Shown here: piece by piece, positions 1 through 5,757 of the stretch | How the letters are laid out: every line of letters starts with the position of its first letter | Position numbering within the stretch: the stretch's first letter is position 1 | Assembly (NCBI GenBank): GCA_002373205.1 | Contig: DFJV01000159.1 | Location: 1-12,310 of the forward strand | Reading direction: 5' to 3' | Source: Treponema sp. UBA3662 | Lineage (GTDB): Bacteria; Spirochaetota; Spirochaetia; Treponematales; Treponemataceae | Length of the DNA: 12,310 nt | The notes under the pieces: model-generated | The model's input: the letters and a program-made list of their open reading frames with translations, nothing else | The model's database searches: none | What the model was told of the DNA's origin: nothing | Program-made: the position numbers and the translations under genes

Positions 1-1
1 T

Positions 2-76
2 ATTCAAAGAATTAAACAAATTCAAATTTGTCGGGCTGAAGTTGGCGTGTTATACCGCAAGTTAATCGGGCTATGA
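2..76 (+). CDS. Possible 3' end of an upstream gene (uncertain)
   Basis: A frame open from the window edge ends with TGA at 74-76, six bases before a rho-independent terminator, which is where the end of a gene would be expected. A second frame is also open from position 3 to a TAA at 63-65, so the correct frame cannot be decided from about 25 codons. Neither short peptide has a recognisable motif. The stretch could equally be non-coding: TCGGGCT occurs twice in it (31-37 and 66-72). No function can be given. Confidence 0.25.
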   Translation: MQRIKQIQICRAEVGVLYRKLIGL

Positions 77-81
77 CCTTG

Positions 82-112
82 AAGGAATCGAGTAAAATCG
101 GTTCCTTTTTTT
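82..112 (+). terminator. Rho-independent terminator of the upstream unit
   Basis: AAGGAATCGA (82-91) pairs with TCGGTTCCTT (98-107) over 10 bp with one G-U wobble. The loop is six bases, and the stem runs directly into a T tract ending at 112. It closes whatever is transcribed from the left and insulates the LapA-like gene, whose own promoter starts at 164. Confidence 0.8.
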
Positions 113-163
113 GTGTGATTTTTGAAACTGATACCATATTGTTCTTGACAAAACGCTTCCTAA

Positions 164-192
164 TGGACATTTTTCTTTACTACGATTATAAT
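164..192 (+). promoter_or_regulatory. Sigma70-type promoter for the LapA-like / SPOR genes
   Basis: TGGACA (164-169) and a perfect TATAAT (187-192) are separated by 17 bp. The predicted transcription start near 199 lies about 25 bases before the ATG at 225, with a GAGAGG ribosome site at 211-216. A TTGACA at 145-150 is too far from the -10 box (36 bp) to belong to it. Confidence 0.75.
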
Positions 193-224
193 AGTAGAAA
201 AGAGAGGTTAGAGAGGTTTTTTTT

Positions 225-590
225 ATGCCCATCAAATTGATTTTTTCTATAGCACTCATGGTTCTGGTCGCAGCATTCACCGGGTTCAACCTGGGCAACA
301 AGTGCGACCTGTGGCTTTTTCATACCTTTAAGGACGTGCCGGTTTTTGTTACCGTTATAGCTTCCTTTGTGTGCGGTGTTCTCCTTACTTTGCCATTCAC
401 TTTTGGAAAGTCCAACAAGGAGGCTGTAAAGAAGGCTCTTGCCAAGGCGGAAAAGAACCGTGCCAAGGAAGAAAAGCTTAAGGAAAAAGCGGCTGCAAAA
501 GAGGCAAAGGCTTCTTCTTCTTCCGTAAATTTTCCCCTTTCTTCCGAAGCTACGGTAGAAGCAACTCCTGCCCCGGACACTTCGCTTTAA
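225..590 (+). CDS. LapA-like (DUF1049) small membrane protein
   Basis: This 121-residue protein has two predicted membrane helices (about residues 3-23 and 38-60), followed by a Lys/Glu/Ala-rich, probably coiled-coil stretch (62-95) and a Ser/Pro/Thr-rich tail. This two-helix plus cytoplasmic charged-coil layout matches the LapA/DUF1049 family (PF06305). In E. coli, LapA works with LapB in lipopolysaccharide assembly control, but most bacterial members have no known role, so no pathway is assigned. The start is supported by a purine-rich ribosome site at 211-216 and by the short N-terminus before helix 1. It is the first gene after a strong promoter and is followed after 22 bp by the SPOR-domain gene, so the two are probably co-transcribed. 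The family call rests on architecture and composition, not on an alignment. Confidence 0.7.
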   Translation: MPIKLIFSIALMVLVAAFTGFNLGNKCDLWLFHTFKDVPVFVTVIASFVCGVLLTLPFTFGKSNKEAVKKALAKAEKNRAKEEKLKEKAAAKEAKASSSSVNFPLSSEATVEATPAPDTSL

Positions 591-612
591 GGATTTCTTA
601 CAAGGATTTGCG

Positions 613-1770
613 ATGAATATTCCCTTTGCAAAAAAACTTTTGGCTACATCTATTGTTTTTGCGTCCCTAACATTTTTCCTGGCCGCATTTGCTTTTGCCG
701 CAGAAAAGTCCGCTTCCTATACAGCAGCCCAGCTAAGGGAAAAGGCTCTAAGCCAGGATTCTGTTCAGGAGGGAATTGCCTTTATTCAGGAACACGTGGA
801 ACAGTGCGCCACTTCTGCAGACAAAAGGTCTTCTCTCTATTTCCTTGGAACGCTTCAGGAACAGCTTGGCATCTACAGCGAGGCTGGCCGTTCCTACGCA
901 AAGGCTGCATCCATAGCCGCATCTGATGCCTCTGGAATGGAAAAGGTTTCCTCCGAGCAGCTTGTCCTGGATGCGGTCCGCTGCTGCCTCAATTCCGGGG
1001 ACTGGGAAACTGCAGACTCCTACCTTAACAGTGCCGTACGCTCTTCCAAGGACAAAAAGGTTCTAGCTTTTGTAAACCTCTATTCCGTATGGAGTGCGCT
1101 TTGCAAGGCCCAAAACTATTCCGAGGCTTCTGATTCAATAGACATACTTACCGCATACGCTTCCATGAGCTCCATGGAATACGTGCGTCCGGCAGTTCTG
1201 TTTACACTCTGGTTCCTTACAGACAAAAAAGAATACTCCGAGGCGCTAAGAAAAAAATATCCCCTTTCCGCAGAATACGCCGTAATCAAGGGAGACGTTC
1301 AAATTGCAAACGTACCCTTCTGGTATTTTGTCCCCCGCTCAGTCTACCCCAAGTCAGGCTTTGCAGAAACCGAATATACTGACTCTAGTGAGAAAGCTTC
1401 TTCTTCTGACGGAAAAACTGGCACAGAAAGCAAATCTTCCCAAGATAAAAAATCATCCGTAGACAAAAAGGCCCCCGAAGAAAAAACATCCTCCGCAAAA
1501 GCCCCGTCTTCTTCCGGCAAGGCAAATCCACCTGCAGGGGCAGAAGTACTTGGCTCAAAGGTGCGCTACCAGGCAGGCTTCTTTGGGGTAAAGGCAAACG
1601 CCCAGGATTTGATAGACCGCCTAAAGAAAAAAGGCTTTGACGCATACTGTTACACAGAAACCCGCGCATCGGGAAAGACCTATTACGTTGTTGTGGTGGA
1701 CGAAAACAAGGCAGGCAATGTTTCCCAAAAAATGAAGGCTGCCGGCTTTGACAACTACCCGGTAAAATAG
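613..1770 (+). CDS. Exported SPOR-domain protein with helical-repeat region
   Basis: The 385-residue protein starts with a signal peptide (charged MNIPFAKK, hydrophobic run to about residue 28, likely cleavage after AFAA at 27-30). Residues 36-230 are helical and Ala/Ser/Leu-rich with a TPR-like feel (for example YSEAGRSYAKAA at 88-99). A low-complexity Ser/Lys linker covers about 257-308. The C-terminus (317-384) is a SPOR domain (PF05036): it opens with YQAGFFGVKANA, followed by a helix (DLIDRLKKKGFDAY), a YYVVVVD strand and a second helix ending in KMKAAGFD. SPOR domains bind denuded glycan strands of peptidoglycan, often at division sites, so a periplasmic envelope role is likely. The ribosome site AAGGA (602-606) sits 6 bases before the ATG. 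It lies 22 bp after the LapA-like gene and probably shares its promoter. Its exact process (division, wall remodelling) is not visible here. Confidence 0.8.
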   Translation: MNIPFAKKLLATSIVFASLTFFLAAFAFAAEKSASYTAAQLREKALSQDSVQEGIAFIQEHVEQCATSADKRSSLYFLGTLQEQLGIYSEAGRSYAKAASIAASDASGMEKVSSEQLVLDAVRCCLNSGDWETADSYLNSAVRSSKDKKVLAFVNLYSVWSALCKAQNYSEASDSIDILTAYASMSSMEYVRPAVLFTLWFLTDKKEYSEALRKKYPLSAEYAVIKGDVQIANVPFWYFVPRSVYPKSGFAETEYTDSSEKASSSDGKTGTESKSSQDKKSSVDKKAPEEKTSSAKAPSSSGKANPPAGAEVLGSKVRYQAGFFGVKANAQDLIDRLKKKGFDAYCYTETRASGKTYYVVVVDENKAGNVSQKMKAAGFDNYPVK

Positions 1771-1782
1771 TTGGGGTCAATT

Positions 1783-1810
1783 TTGATTTTTTCGGACTGC
1801 GTGTTATAAT
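1783..1810 (+). promoter_or_regulatory. Promoter for the SUMF1-domain gene
   Basis: TATAAT at 1805-1810 is preceded 16 bp upstream by TTGATT (1783-1788, 4/6 match to TTGACA). An AGGAG ribosome site follows at 1828-1832, eight bases before the ATG at 1841. The box lies directly after the stop of the SPOR gene, so the SUMF1 gene can be transcribed on its own. Confidence 0.6.
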
Positions 1811-1840
1811 TAAGATATCAGCATAAGAGGAGATCAATAC

Positions 1841-2773
1841 ATGTTTTTTAAAAAATTCAGTAAGCCAAAAGATGATGCAGTAGACCAGTCCAGCCAGACA
1901 GAGCAGATTTTTATCCAGACAGAAAATCATATGCCGGAAAGCGGATATGTCTTTGTTGAGGGCGGAACATTCAACATGGGAAGCGAAGAGGAATCTCCCG
2001 TTCATAGCGTAACCTTGTCCAGCTTTGTAATGTGTGACCATCCGGTTACCCAGAAGGAGTATCTTGACGTTACGGGAAACAACCCCAGCGAATTCAAAGG
2101 GGAAGAAAAGCCGGTCGAAACTGTCAGCTGGTACGATGCCGTGGAATACTGCAACGCGCTAAGCAAAAGGAAGGGGCTTACCCCCTGCTATGAAATAGAC
2201 AAGGAAAATAAGGATCCCCAAAACCATTGTGACTCGGACGACAAAAAATGGACCGTTACCTGCAACTTTGATGCTGACGGCTACAGGCTTCCAACCGAGG
2301 CAGAATGGGAATACGCTGCCAGAGGGGGAAAAGCCTGCAAGGAATATAAATTCAGCGGAAGTGACAGCGTGGATGAAGTTGCCTGGTATGAAGAAAATGC
2401 CCAGGGACGGCTAAACCATATTGATGACGAAATTTCCGAAGATGAATATGAAGATTTTGACGAAGACGAAAATGATGATGAGGACGACGGTTATGGAACT
2501 CAGCCGGTAAAGACAAAAAAGCCCAACACACTTGGCATCTACGACATGAGCGGAAACGTATACGAATGGTGCTGGGACTGGTTTGGTGTCTATGACGATG
2601 AGCCTCAGGTTAATCCTACTGGAGAAACAATTCCTTCATTAGACCGTATTGCAAGGGGGGGCAGTTGGTTCTGGGACGAAGGTTATTGTACTGTTACCTA
2701 TCGCAACATAACCTGCTATCCCTGCGACCCCAAGGACGATTTGGGATTCCGCGTAGTCAGAAGCATAAGATAG
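1841..2773 (+). CDS. SUMF1/FGE-sulfatase-fold protein (probably not an FGE)
   Basis: The 310-residue protein carries the hallmarks of the formylglycine-generating-enzyme fold (PF03781): GGTFNMGS (41-48), HPVTQKEY (67-74), VETVSWYDAVEYCNALS (92-108), YRLPTEAEWEYAARGG (148-163), GIYDMSGNVYEWCWDW (232-247), RGGSW (272-276) and LGFRVVRS (301-308). True FGE uses two cysteines five residues apart (human C336 and C341). Here the first position is Trp (W278) and only the second, C283, is kept, so cysteine-to-formylglycine oxidation is unlikely. Treponemes and other bacteria use this fold in many non-FGE proteins (binding or other oxidoreductase roles). A run of about 23 mostly Asp/Glu residues (195-217) is inserted between the AWYEEN and KKPNTLG motifs. 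There is no signal peptide; the N-terminus (MFFKKFSKPKDD) is charged and looks disordered, so a cytoplasmic location is likely. Function unknown. Confidence 0.85.
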   Translation: MFFKKFSKPKDDAVDQSSQTEQIFIQTENHMPESGYVFVEGGTFNMGSEEESPVHSVTLSSFVMCDHPVTQKEYLDVTGNNPSEFKGEEKPVETVSWYDAVEYCNALSKRKGLTPCYEIDKENKDPQNHCDSDDKKWTVTCNFDADGYRLPTEAEWEYAARGGKACKEYKFSGSDSVDEVAWYEENAQGRLNHIDDEISEDEYEDFDEDENDDEDDGYGTQPVKTKKPNTLGIYDMSGNVYEWCWDWFGVYDDEPQVNPTGETIPSLDRIARGGSWFWDEGYCTVTYRNITCYPCDPKDDLGFRVVRSIR

Positions 2774-2784
2774 CTTTTCTAAAA

Positions 2785-2890
2785 ACTAACAAACCTACGC
2801 CGCCATGGAGCCCCTTTAGTAGCCGAAGGCTATGAGCGACAGCGAAGGGCGGAACGGCGGTGGCGCATAGCAAGTGACGGTCGAGTTAGC
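2785..2890. repeat. GC-rich structured intergenic element
   Basis: This element lies in the 285-bp gap between the SUMF1 and LanC-like genes. Its outer ends pair (CTAAC 2785-2789 with GTTAG 2885-2889), its inner arms CGCCGCC and GGCGG..GGCG are complementary with a bulge, and the centre has a perfect 5-bp hairpin TAGCC-GAA-GGCTA. It is far richer in G+C than the flanking A/T-rich DNA, has no clear ORF, and resembles a palindromic intergenic repeat. Read on the minus strand it shares motifs (TTCCGCC, GCCTTCGG) with the element at 5605-5704. No poly-T follows, so it is not a standard terminator. Confidence 0.5.
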
Positions 2891-2916
2891 AAAAAAATAA
2901 ATGGTAGAGCATGTAG

Positions 2917-2944
2917 GACTGCGTCCATAAGACTTCGTCCATAA
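2917..2944. repeat. Two tandem 14-bp units
   Basis: GACTGCGTCCATAA (2917-2930) is followed directly by GACTTCGTCCATAA (2931-2944), 13/14 identical. It sits between the GC-rich element and the LanC-gene promoter. No function is evident; it may be replication slippage. Confidence 0.7.
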
Positions 2945-2968
2945 ATAAAAAAATCAAAAATAATAAAA

Positions 2969-2987
2969 ACCTATTGACATACTAGGA
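2969..2987. promoter_or_regulatory. Putative operator 1 (ACCTA-N9-TAGGA)
   Basis: ACCTATTGACATACTAGGA is a 19-bp imperfect palindrome whose centre contains the -35 box. Its half-sites match those of the site at 3015-3033. A protein bound here would block RNA polymerase. The cognate regulator is not in the window. An Rrf2-type regulator (CymR/IscR class) is one candidate by site shape, but this is an inference. Confidence 0.6.
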
Positions 2988-3002
2988 AAAGAAGTGTATA
3001 AC
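2974..3002 (+). promoter_or_regulatory. Strong promoter of the LanC-like / cysteine synthase unit
   Basis: A perfect TTGACA (2974-2979) and TATAAC (2997-3002, 5/6) are separated by the ideal 17 bp. The predicted transcription start is near 3009, giving a leader of about 50 bases. The ribosome site GGAGGA (3049-3054) is five bases before the ATG at 3059. The -35 box lies inside the first of two palindromic sites, so the promoter is probably repressible. Confidence 0.8.
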
Positions 3003-3014
3003 TAAACATATAAA

Positions 3015-3033
3015 ACCTATCGGAAAACTAGGT
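3015..3033. promoter_or_regulatory. Putative operator 2 (ACCTA-N9-TAGGT)
   Basis: ACCTATCGGAAAACTAGGT has perfectly inverted 5-bp arms. It begins about six bases after the predicted transcription start, and its centre is 46 bp from that of operator 1. Shared bases with operator 1 are ACCTAT at the left and AC-TAGG at the right. Two such sites bracketing one promoter strongly suggest repression by a dimeric regulator. Confidence 0.6.
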
Positions 3034-3058
3034 AATTCAAAAAAAAACGGAGGAAGCC

Positions 3059-4486
3059 ATGTCACAAAATGTACTTTTTAAGGAACGCACCGCTTTGGAT
3101 TTTATTGAATATGCAGAAGAGGCAGCCGCTTGGATTAAGACTGCTCAAAAGAAGGGCAGCTTTGGACTTGTATGGAGTCAAAGTCCAGATTCAAGTGAAA
3201 ATTTTTCGGACTACCCAATGCTTACACAAAAGTCGCTTTACGGAGGTTCAGCCGGGGTGGGGCTCTTTTACCTAAGGCTTTACCAGGCTACAAAAAAGGG
3301 TGAGTATCTTGAAGAAGCAAAAGCCGCCGCAGAAGAAATAATTGCTACGGACGAAGGAACCGCTTTTTACGAAAGAACCTTTGCCCCACGTTCTTCAGGA
3401 GAGTCAAAGCTTGTCCACGTAAAGAACATGCCTGGCTGGGCTGCGGGCTATTACAACGGTCCAACAGGAAGCGCATACCTTGTAATAAAACTTTTTGAGC
3501 TAACCGGAGATGAACGCTACAAGTCCTATGCCGTAAAAGTTGCGGACGACCTTCTTGCCTCTGCAAAAAAATCTGATGTAGGAATCTACTGGAGCGAGCA
3601 GAACGATTTGTGCGGAGACGCAGGCTTTGTAACATACCTTTCTTCCGTCTACCAGCTTACCAAAGACGAAAAGTACCGCGAGGCCGCAAAGAGCTTCGGA
3701 AACTTCCTGCTTTCAAAGGGCAAGCCCTATCCCAAAGGCGGAACTTACTGGAACGTGGTTGACCTTACAATCATAGATTTTCCAAAAGACGTATTCTGGG
3801 TGAACAATGCACACGGAACAAGCGGTGTGGGCTGGATTTTCGCAATACTCTACAGCCTTACAAAAGAAGAAAAATTCCTTAAGGCCGCAAAAGAAGCCGC
3901 TGAATACATAAAGGGAATTGCCGTTGGCGATGAGGAAGCAGTTCTTGTGCCTTACCTGGACAGCCTTGAGCGTGGACCTTCAACAGAATTCTATTACCTT
4001 AGCACTTGCCATGGTCCTGCTGGAACGGCACTCTTGTTCCATGCGCTTTACAAAATCACGGGGCAAAAGGAATACCTGGACTGGGTTCTTCGCCTTAGCC
4101 GCGGAATAATAAAAGCCGGTGCGCCGGAAAATTTTAGCCGCGGTTACTGGCAGAGTCAGGCTTTGTGCTGCGGAACACCGGGACTTCTGGAACACTTTGT
4201 TTCCGTCTACAAGCTTACCGGGAACGAAGAATTCCTTGGGTATGCAAAGCGTGCCGCAAAAACTGTTATTGGACAGTCATTCGTTCCCGATGCGGACGGA
4301 GACATCTACCACCAGAAAAAGCAGAGAAGGTGGAGCGGTGCCTGGTGGCGCACAATCCCGACAGACGTTCATTCCTACACAGGCCTTTACATTGGTACTG
4401 CCGGAAACGCATGGGCCTTGCTTTCGCTTGCTGCTGCGGAAAAGAAAGAAAACCTAATTGAACTTATTGAATACAACTATTTTTAG
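3059..4486 (+). CDS. LanC-like (lanthionine synthetase C-like) protein
   Basis: The 475-residue soluble protein has seven glycine-rich GxxG turns (GGSAG 62-66, GPTG 134-137, GDAG 186-189, GTSG 253-256, GPAG 319-322, GTPG 372-375, GTAG 446-449) separated by helix pairs, the signature of the LanC seven-module alpha/alpha toroid (PF05147). LanC enzymes bind zinc through Cys, Cys, His and join cysteine thiols to dehydro-amino acids. By order and spacing, H252 (AHG) matches NisC H212, C317 (TCHG) matches C284, and C370-C371 (LCCG) falls on C330-H331, so the zinc His appears to be replaced by Cys. No dehydratase, precursor peptide or transporter is nearby, so this is an orphan LanC-like protein rather than part of a visible lantibiotic cluster. 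The next gene encodes a cysteine synthase family enzyme, which suggests thiol chemistry, but the substrate is unknown. An unrelated toroid family (for example AGE-type or glycosidase) is the main alternative. Confidence 0.75.
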   Translation: MSQNVLFKERTALDFIEYAEEAAAWIKTAQKKGSFGLVWSQSPDSSENFSDYPMLTQKSLYGGSAGVGLFYLRLYQATKKGEYLEEAKAAAEEIIATDEGTAFYERTFAPRSSGESKLVHVKNMPGWAAGYYNGPTGSAYLVIKLFELTGDERYKSYAVKVADDLLASAKKSDVGIYWSEQNDLCGDAGFVTYLSSVYQLTKDEKYREAAKSFGNFLLSKGKPYPKGGTYWNVVDLTIIDFPKDVFWVNNAHGTSGVGWIFAILYSLTKEEKFLKAAKEAAEYIKGIAVGDEEAVLVPYLDSLERGPSTEFYYLSTCHGPAGTALLFHALYKITGQKEYLDWVLRLSRGIIKAGAPENFSRGYWQSQALCCGTPGLLEHFVSVYKLTGNEEFLGYAKRAAKTVIGQSFVPDADGDIYHQKKQRRWSGAWWRTIPTDVHSYTGLYIGTAGNAWALLSLAAAEKKENLIELIEYNYF

Positions 4487-4506
4487 GTAAATGCTAAGCA
4501 ACGTCA

Positions 4507-4570
4507 CCCTGAACTGCTACGCCACATTTGCAGGCACTTGCACGCACTTGCTACAAATGTGGATTCAGGG
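4507..4570. repeat. Long stem-loop between LanC-like gene and cysteine synthase
   Basis: CCCTGAA (4507-4513) pairs with TTCAGGG (4564-4570), and CCACATTTG (4522-4530) pairs exactly with CAAATGTGG (4554-4562). An asymmetric internal loop separates the stems, and the apical loop holds two copies of GCACTTGC (4534-4541, 4544-4551). There is no T tract, so it is not a classical terminator. It may be an intergenic repeat, or an RNA structure that sets processing or relative expression of the two genes. Confidence 0.65.
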
Positions 4571-4609
4571 CCCATAAAATCTATAGACAAAGAACCAAAG
4601 GAGAACACT

Positions 4610-5590
4610 ATGGCAAAGATTTACGATTCAATCACAGAACTTGTTGGAGACACACCCCTTGTCCGTCTTCACCGCTACGAAAAATCCCAGGGGCTAGAGG
4701 CAAACATTCTTGGCAAATTTGAATACTTTAATCCGTCTGGAAGCGTAAAGGACCGCGCTGCACTTAACATCATAGAGGAAGCGGAAAAACGCGGAGACAT
4801 AAAGCCCGGCATGACGCTTATTGATTACACAAGCGGCAACACAGGCATTGGGGAAGCAACCTTTGCAAATGCCAAAGGCTACAAATTTGTTGCGGTAATC
4901 CAGCCCCAGGTTTCTGTTGAACGCTCACAGATTCTAAAGGCACTGGGGGCAGAACTGCTCCAGGTAACGGATGTTCCAGGCTTTGCGGAAATGCTAAAGA
5001 CAGGCCTCTCTCTTGCAGGCCTCTACAAAGTAATGAACGACTTTGCCAAGTCAAAAGGCTGGTACTACCTTAACCAGTGCGGCGACCCTGCAAACTCTCA
5101 GGCCCACATCAAGGGAACAGGACCCGAAATTTGGGAAGCAACAGGCGGCAAGGTTGACTATGTAGTTCAGCTGGTTGGAACGGGCGGAACACTTTCCGGG
5201 CTTACAAAATTCTTCCGAGAAAAGAACCCCAACGTAAAAATCATCGGGGCACAGCCTGCACCCCAGTCGCTCAAAAATCCTGAATTCCCTGAGCGCAACA
5301 CGATTGACGGCGTACTAAAATTTGACGGTGTACCTGACGACAAGGTTCCGGAACTGTTCAAAATCTTTGGAACAAAATACGACGAATGCTTTGACGTAAT
5401 AGCAGAAGATGCCTACGAAACAGGACGCAAGCTTGTTCAGCAGGAAGGATTCTTTGTTGGGCAGTCTGCTGGTGCCGCACTCTGGACCGCAACCCAGGTG
5501 GCAAAAAGACCGGAGGCTAAAGGCAAAAACATTGTGGTCATTCTGGCCGACAATGCCTTCAAGTACCTTTCAACAAACATGTACAAATAG
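4610..5590 (+). CDS. cysK: Cysteine synthase family PLP enzyme
   Basis: The 326-residue enzyme belongs to PLP fold-type II (PF00291). It has the usual opening IYDSITELVGDTPLVRL (4-20), PLP lysine K47 in GSVKDR, substrate loop TSGNTG (74-79), phosphate-binding GTGGTLSG (190-197) and the GQSAGAA serine region (284-290). O-acetylserine sulfhydrylases make cysteine from O-acetylserine and sulfide in the cytoplasm. Several positions differ from CysK consensus: EPTSGNTG is DYTSGNTG, GIGAGFVP is replaced by GVLKFDGVP (234-242), and ILPD is ILAD, so the exact donor (O-acetyl- or O-phosphoserine) or even a beta-replacement variant is uncertain. The start at 4610 is chosen over an upstream in-frame ATG at 4538 because AAAGGAG (4597-4603) is six bases before it and the upstream codons lie inside the stem-loop. 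No clear promoter lies in the 123-bp gap, so it is probably co-transcribed with the LanC-like gene. Confidence 0.85.
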   Translation: MAKIYDSITELVGDTPLVRLHRYEKSQGLEANILGKFEYFNPSGSVKDRAALNIIEEAEKRGDIKPGMTLIDYTSGNTGIGEATFANAKGYKFVAVIQPQVSVERSQILKALGAELLQVTDVPGFAEMLKTGLSLAGLYKVMNDFAKSKGWYYLNQCGDPANSQAHIKGTGPEIWEATGGKVDYVVQLVGTGGTLSGLTKFFREKNPNVKIIGAQPAPQSLKNPEFPERNTIDGVLKFDGVPDDKVPELFKIFGTKYDECFDVIAEDAYETGRKLVQQEGFFVGQSAGAALWTATQVAKRPEAKGKNIVVILADNAFKYLSTNMYK

Positions 5591-5604
5591 GCATTCTTTT
5601 ATGG

Positions 5605-5704
5605 GCGTTGCAGTGCCTTGCACTGCCGGGCTATCCGGGGTTCCGCCTTTCGGCTCCATTGCTGCCGCAATCCGCCTTCGGCGGCCCCCTACTATCCCTA
5701 ACGC
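5605..5704. repeat. GC-rich palindromic intergenic element
   Basis: This 100-bp element sits between the convergent cysteine synthase and YD-repeat genes. Its ends are inverted (GCGTT 5605-5609, AACGC 5700-5704). Inside are two perfect hairpins: GCAGTGC-CTT-GCACTGC and CCGCC-TTC-GGCGG. The element is much richer in G+C than its flanks and has no T tract. It looks like a dispersed REP-type or MITE-type repeat, and shares short motifs with the element at 2785-2890 read on the other strand. Confidence 0.6.
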
Positions 5705-5757
5705 GTCTGCTAAGAGTTAAATAAGGATGCGGATTTTAGAAATTGGAAATGCAAACT

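Noticed and set aside
31..39. TCGGGCTGA shared with 12140-12148 as evidence of a repeat family
   Set aside because: Nine bases shared once in 12 kb can occur by chance and the flanks do not align.
145..192. TTGACA at 145-150 as the -35 box for the first promoter
   Set aside because: It is 36 bp from the TATAAT box; TGGACA at 164-169 has the correct 17-bp spacing.
1385..2041. 218-codon open frame on the minus strand
   Set aside because: It lies opposite two well-supported genes, has no recognisable domain, and its Ser/Leu/Arg-rich peptide is typical of antisense reading of a Lys/Ser-rich linker.
4119..4461. Overlapping frames inside the 3' end of the LanC-like gene, considered as hidden small peptides or a lanthipeptide precursor
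   Set aside because: They have no leader/core pattern and no ribosome site, and they are explained by the host gene's codon use.
4538..4609. Upstream ATG adding 24 residues to the cysteine synthase
   Set aside because: The extra codons lie in the stem-loop, have no ribosome site, and the family normally begins at the IYDSITELVG segment just after the ATG at 4610.
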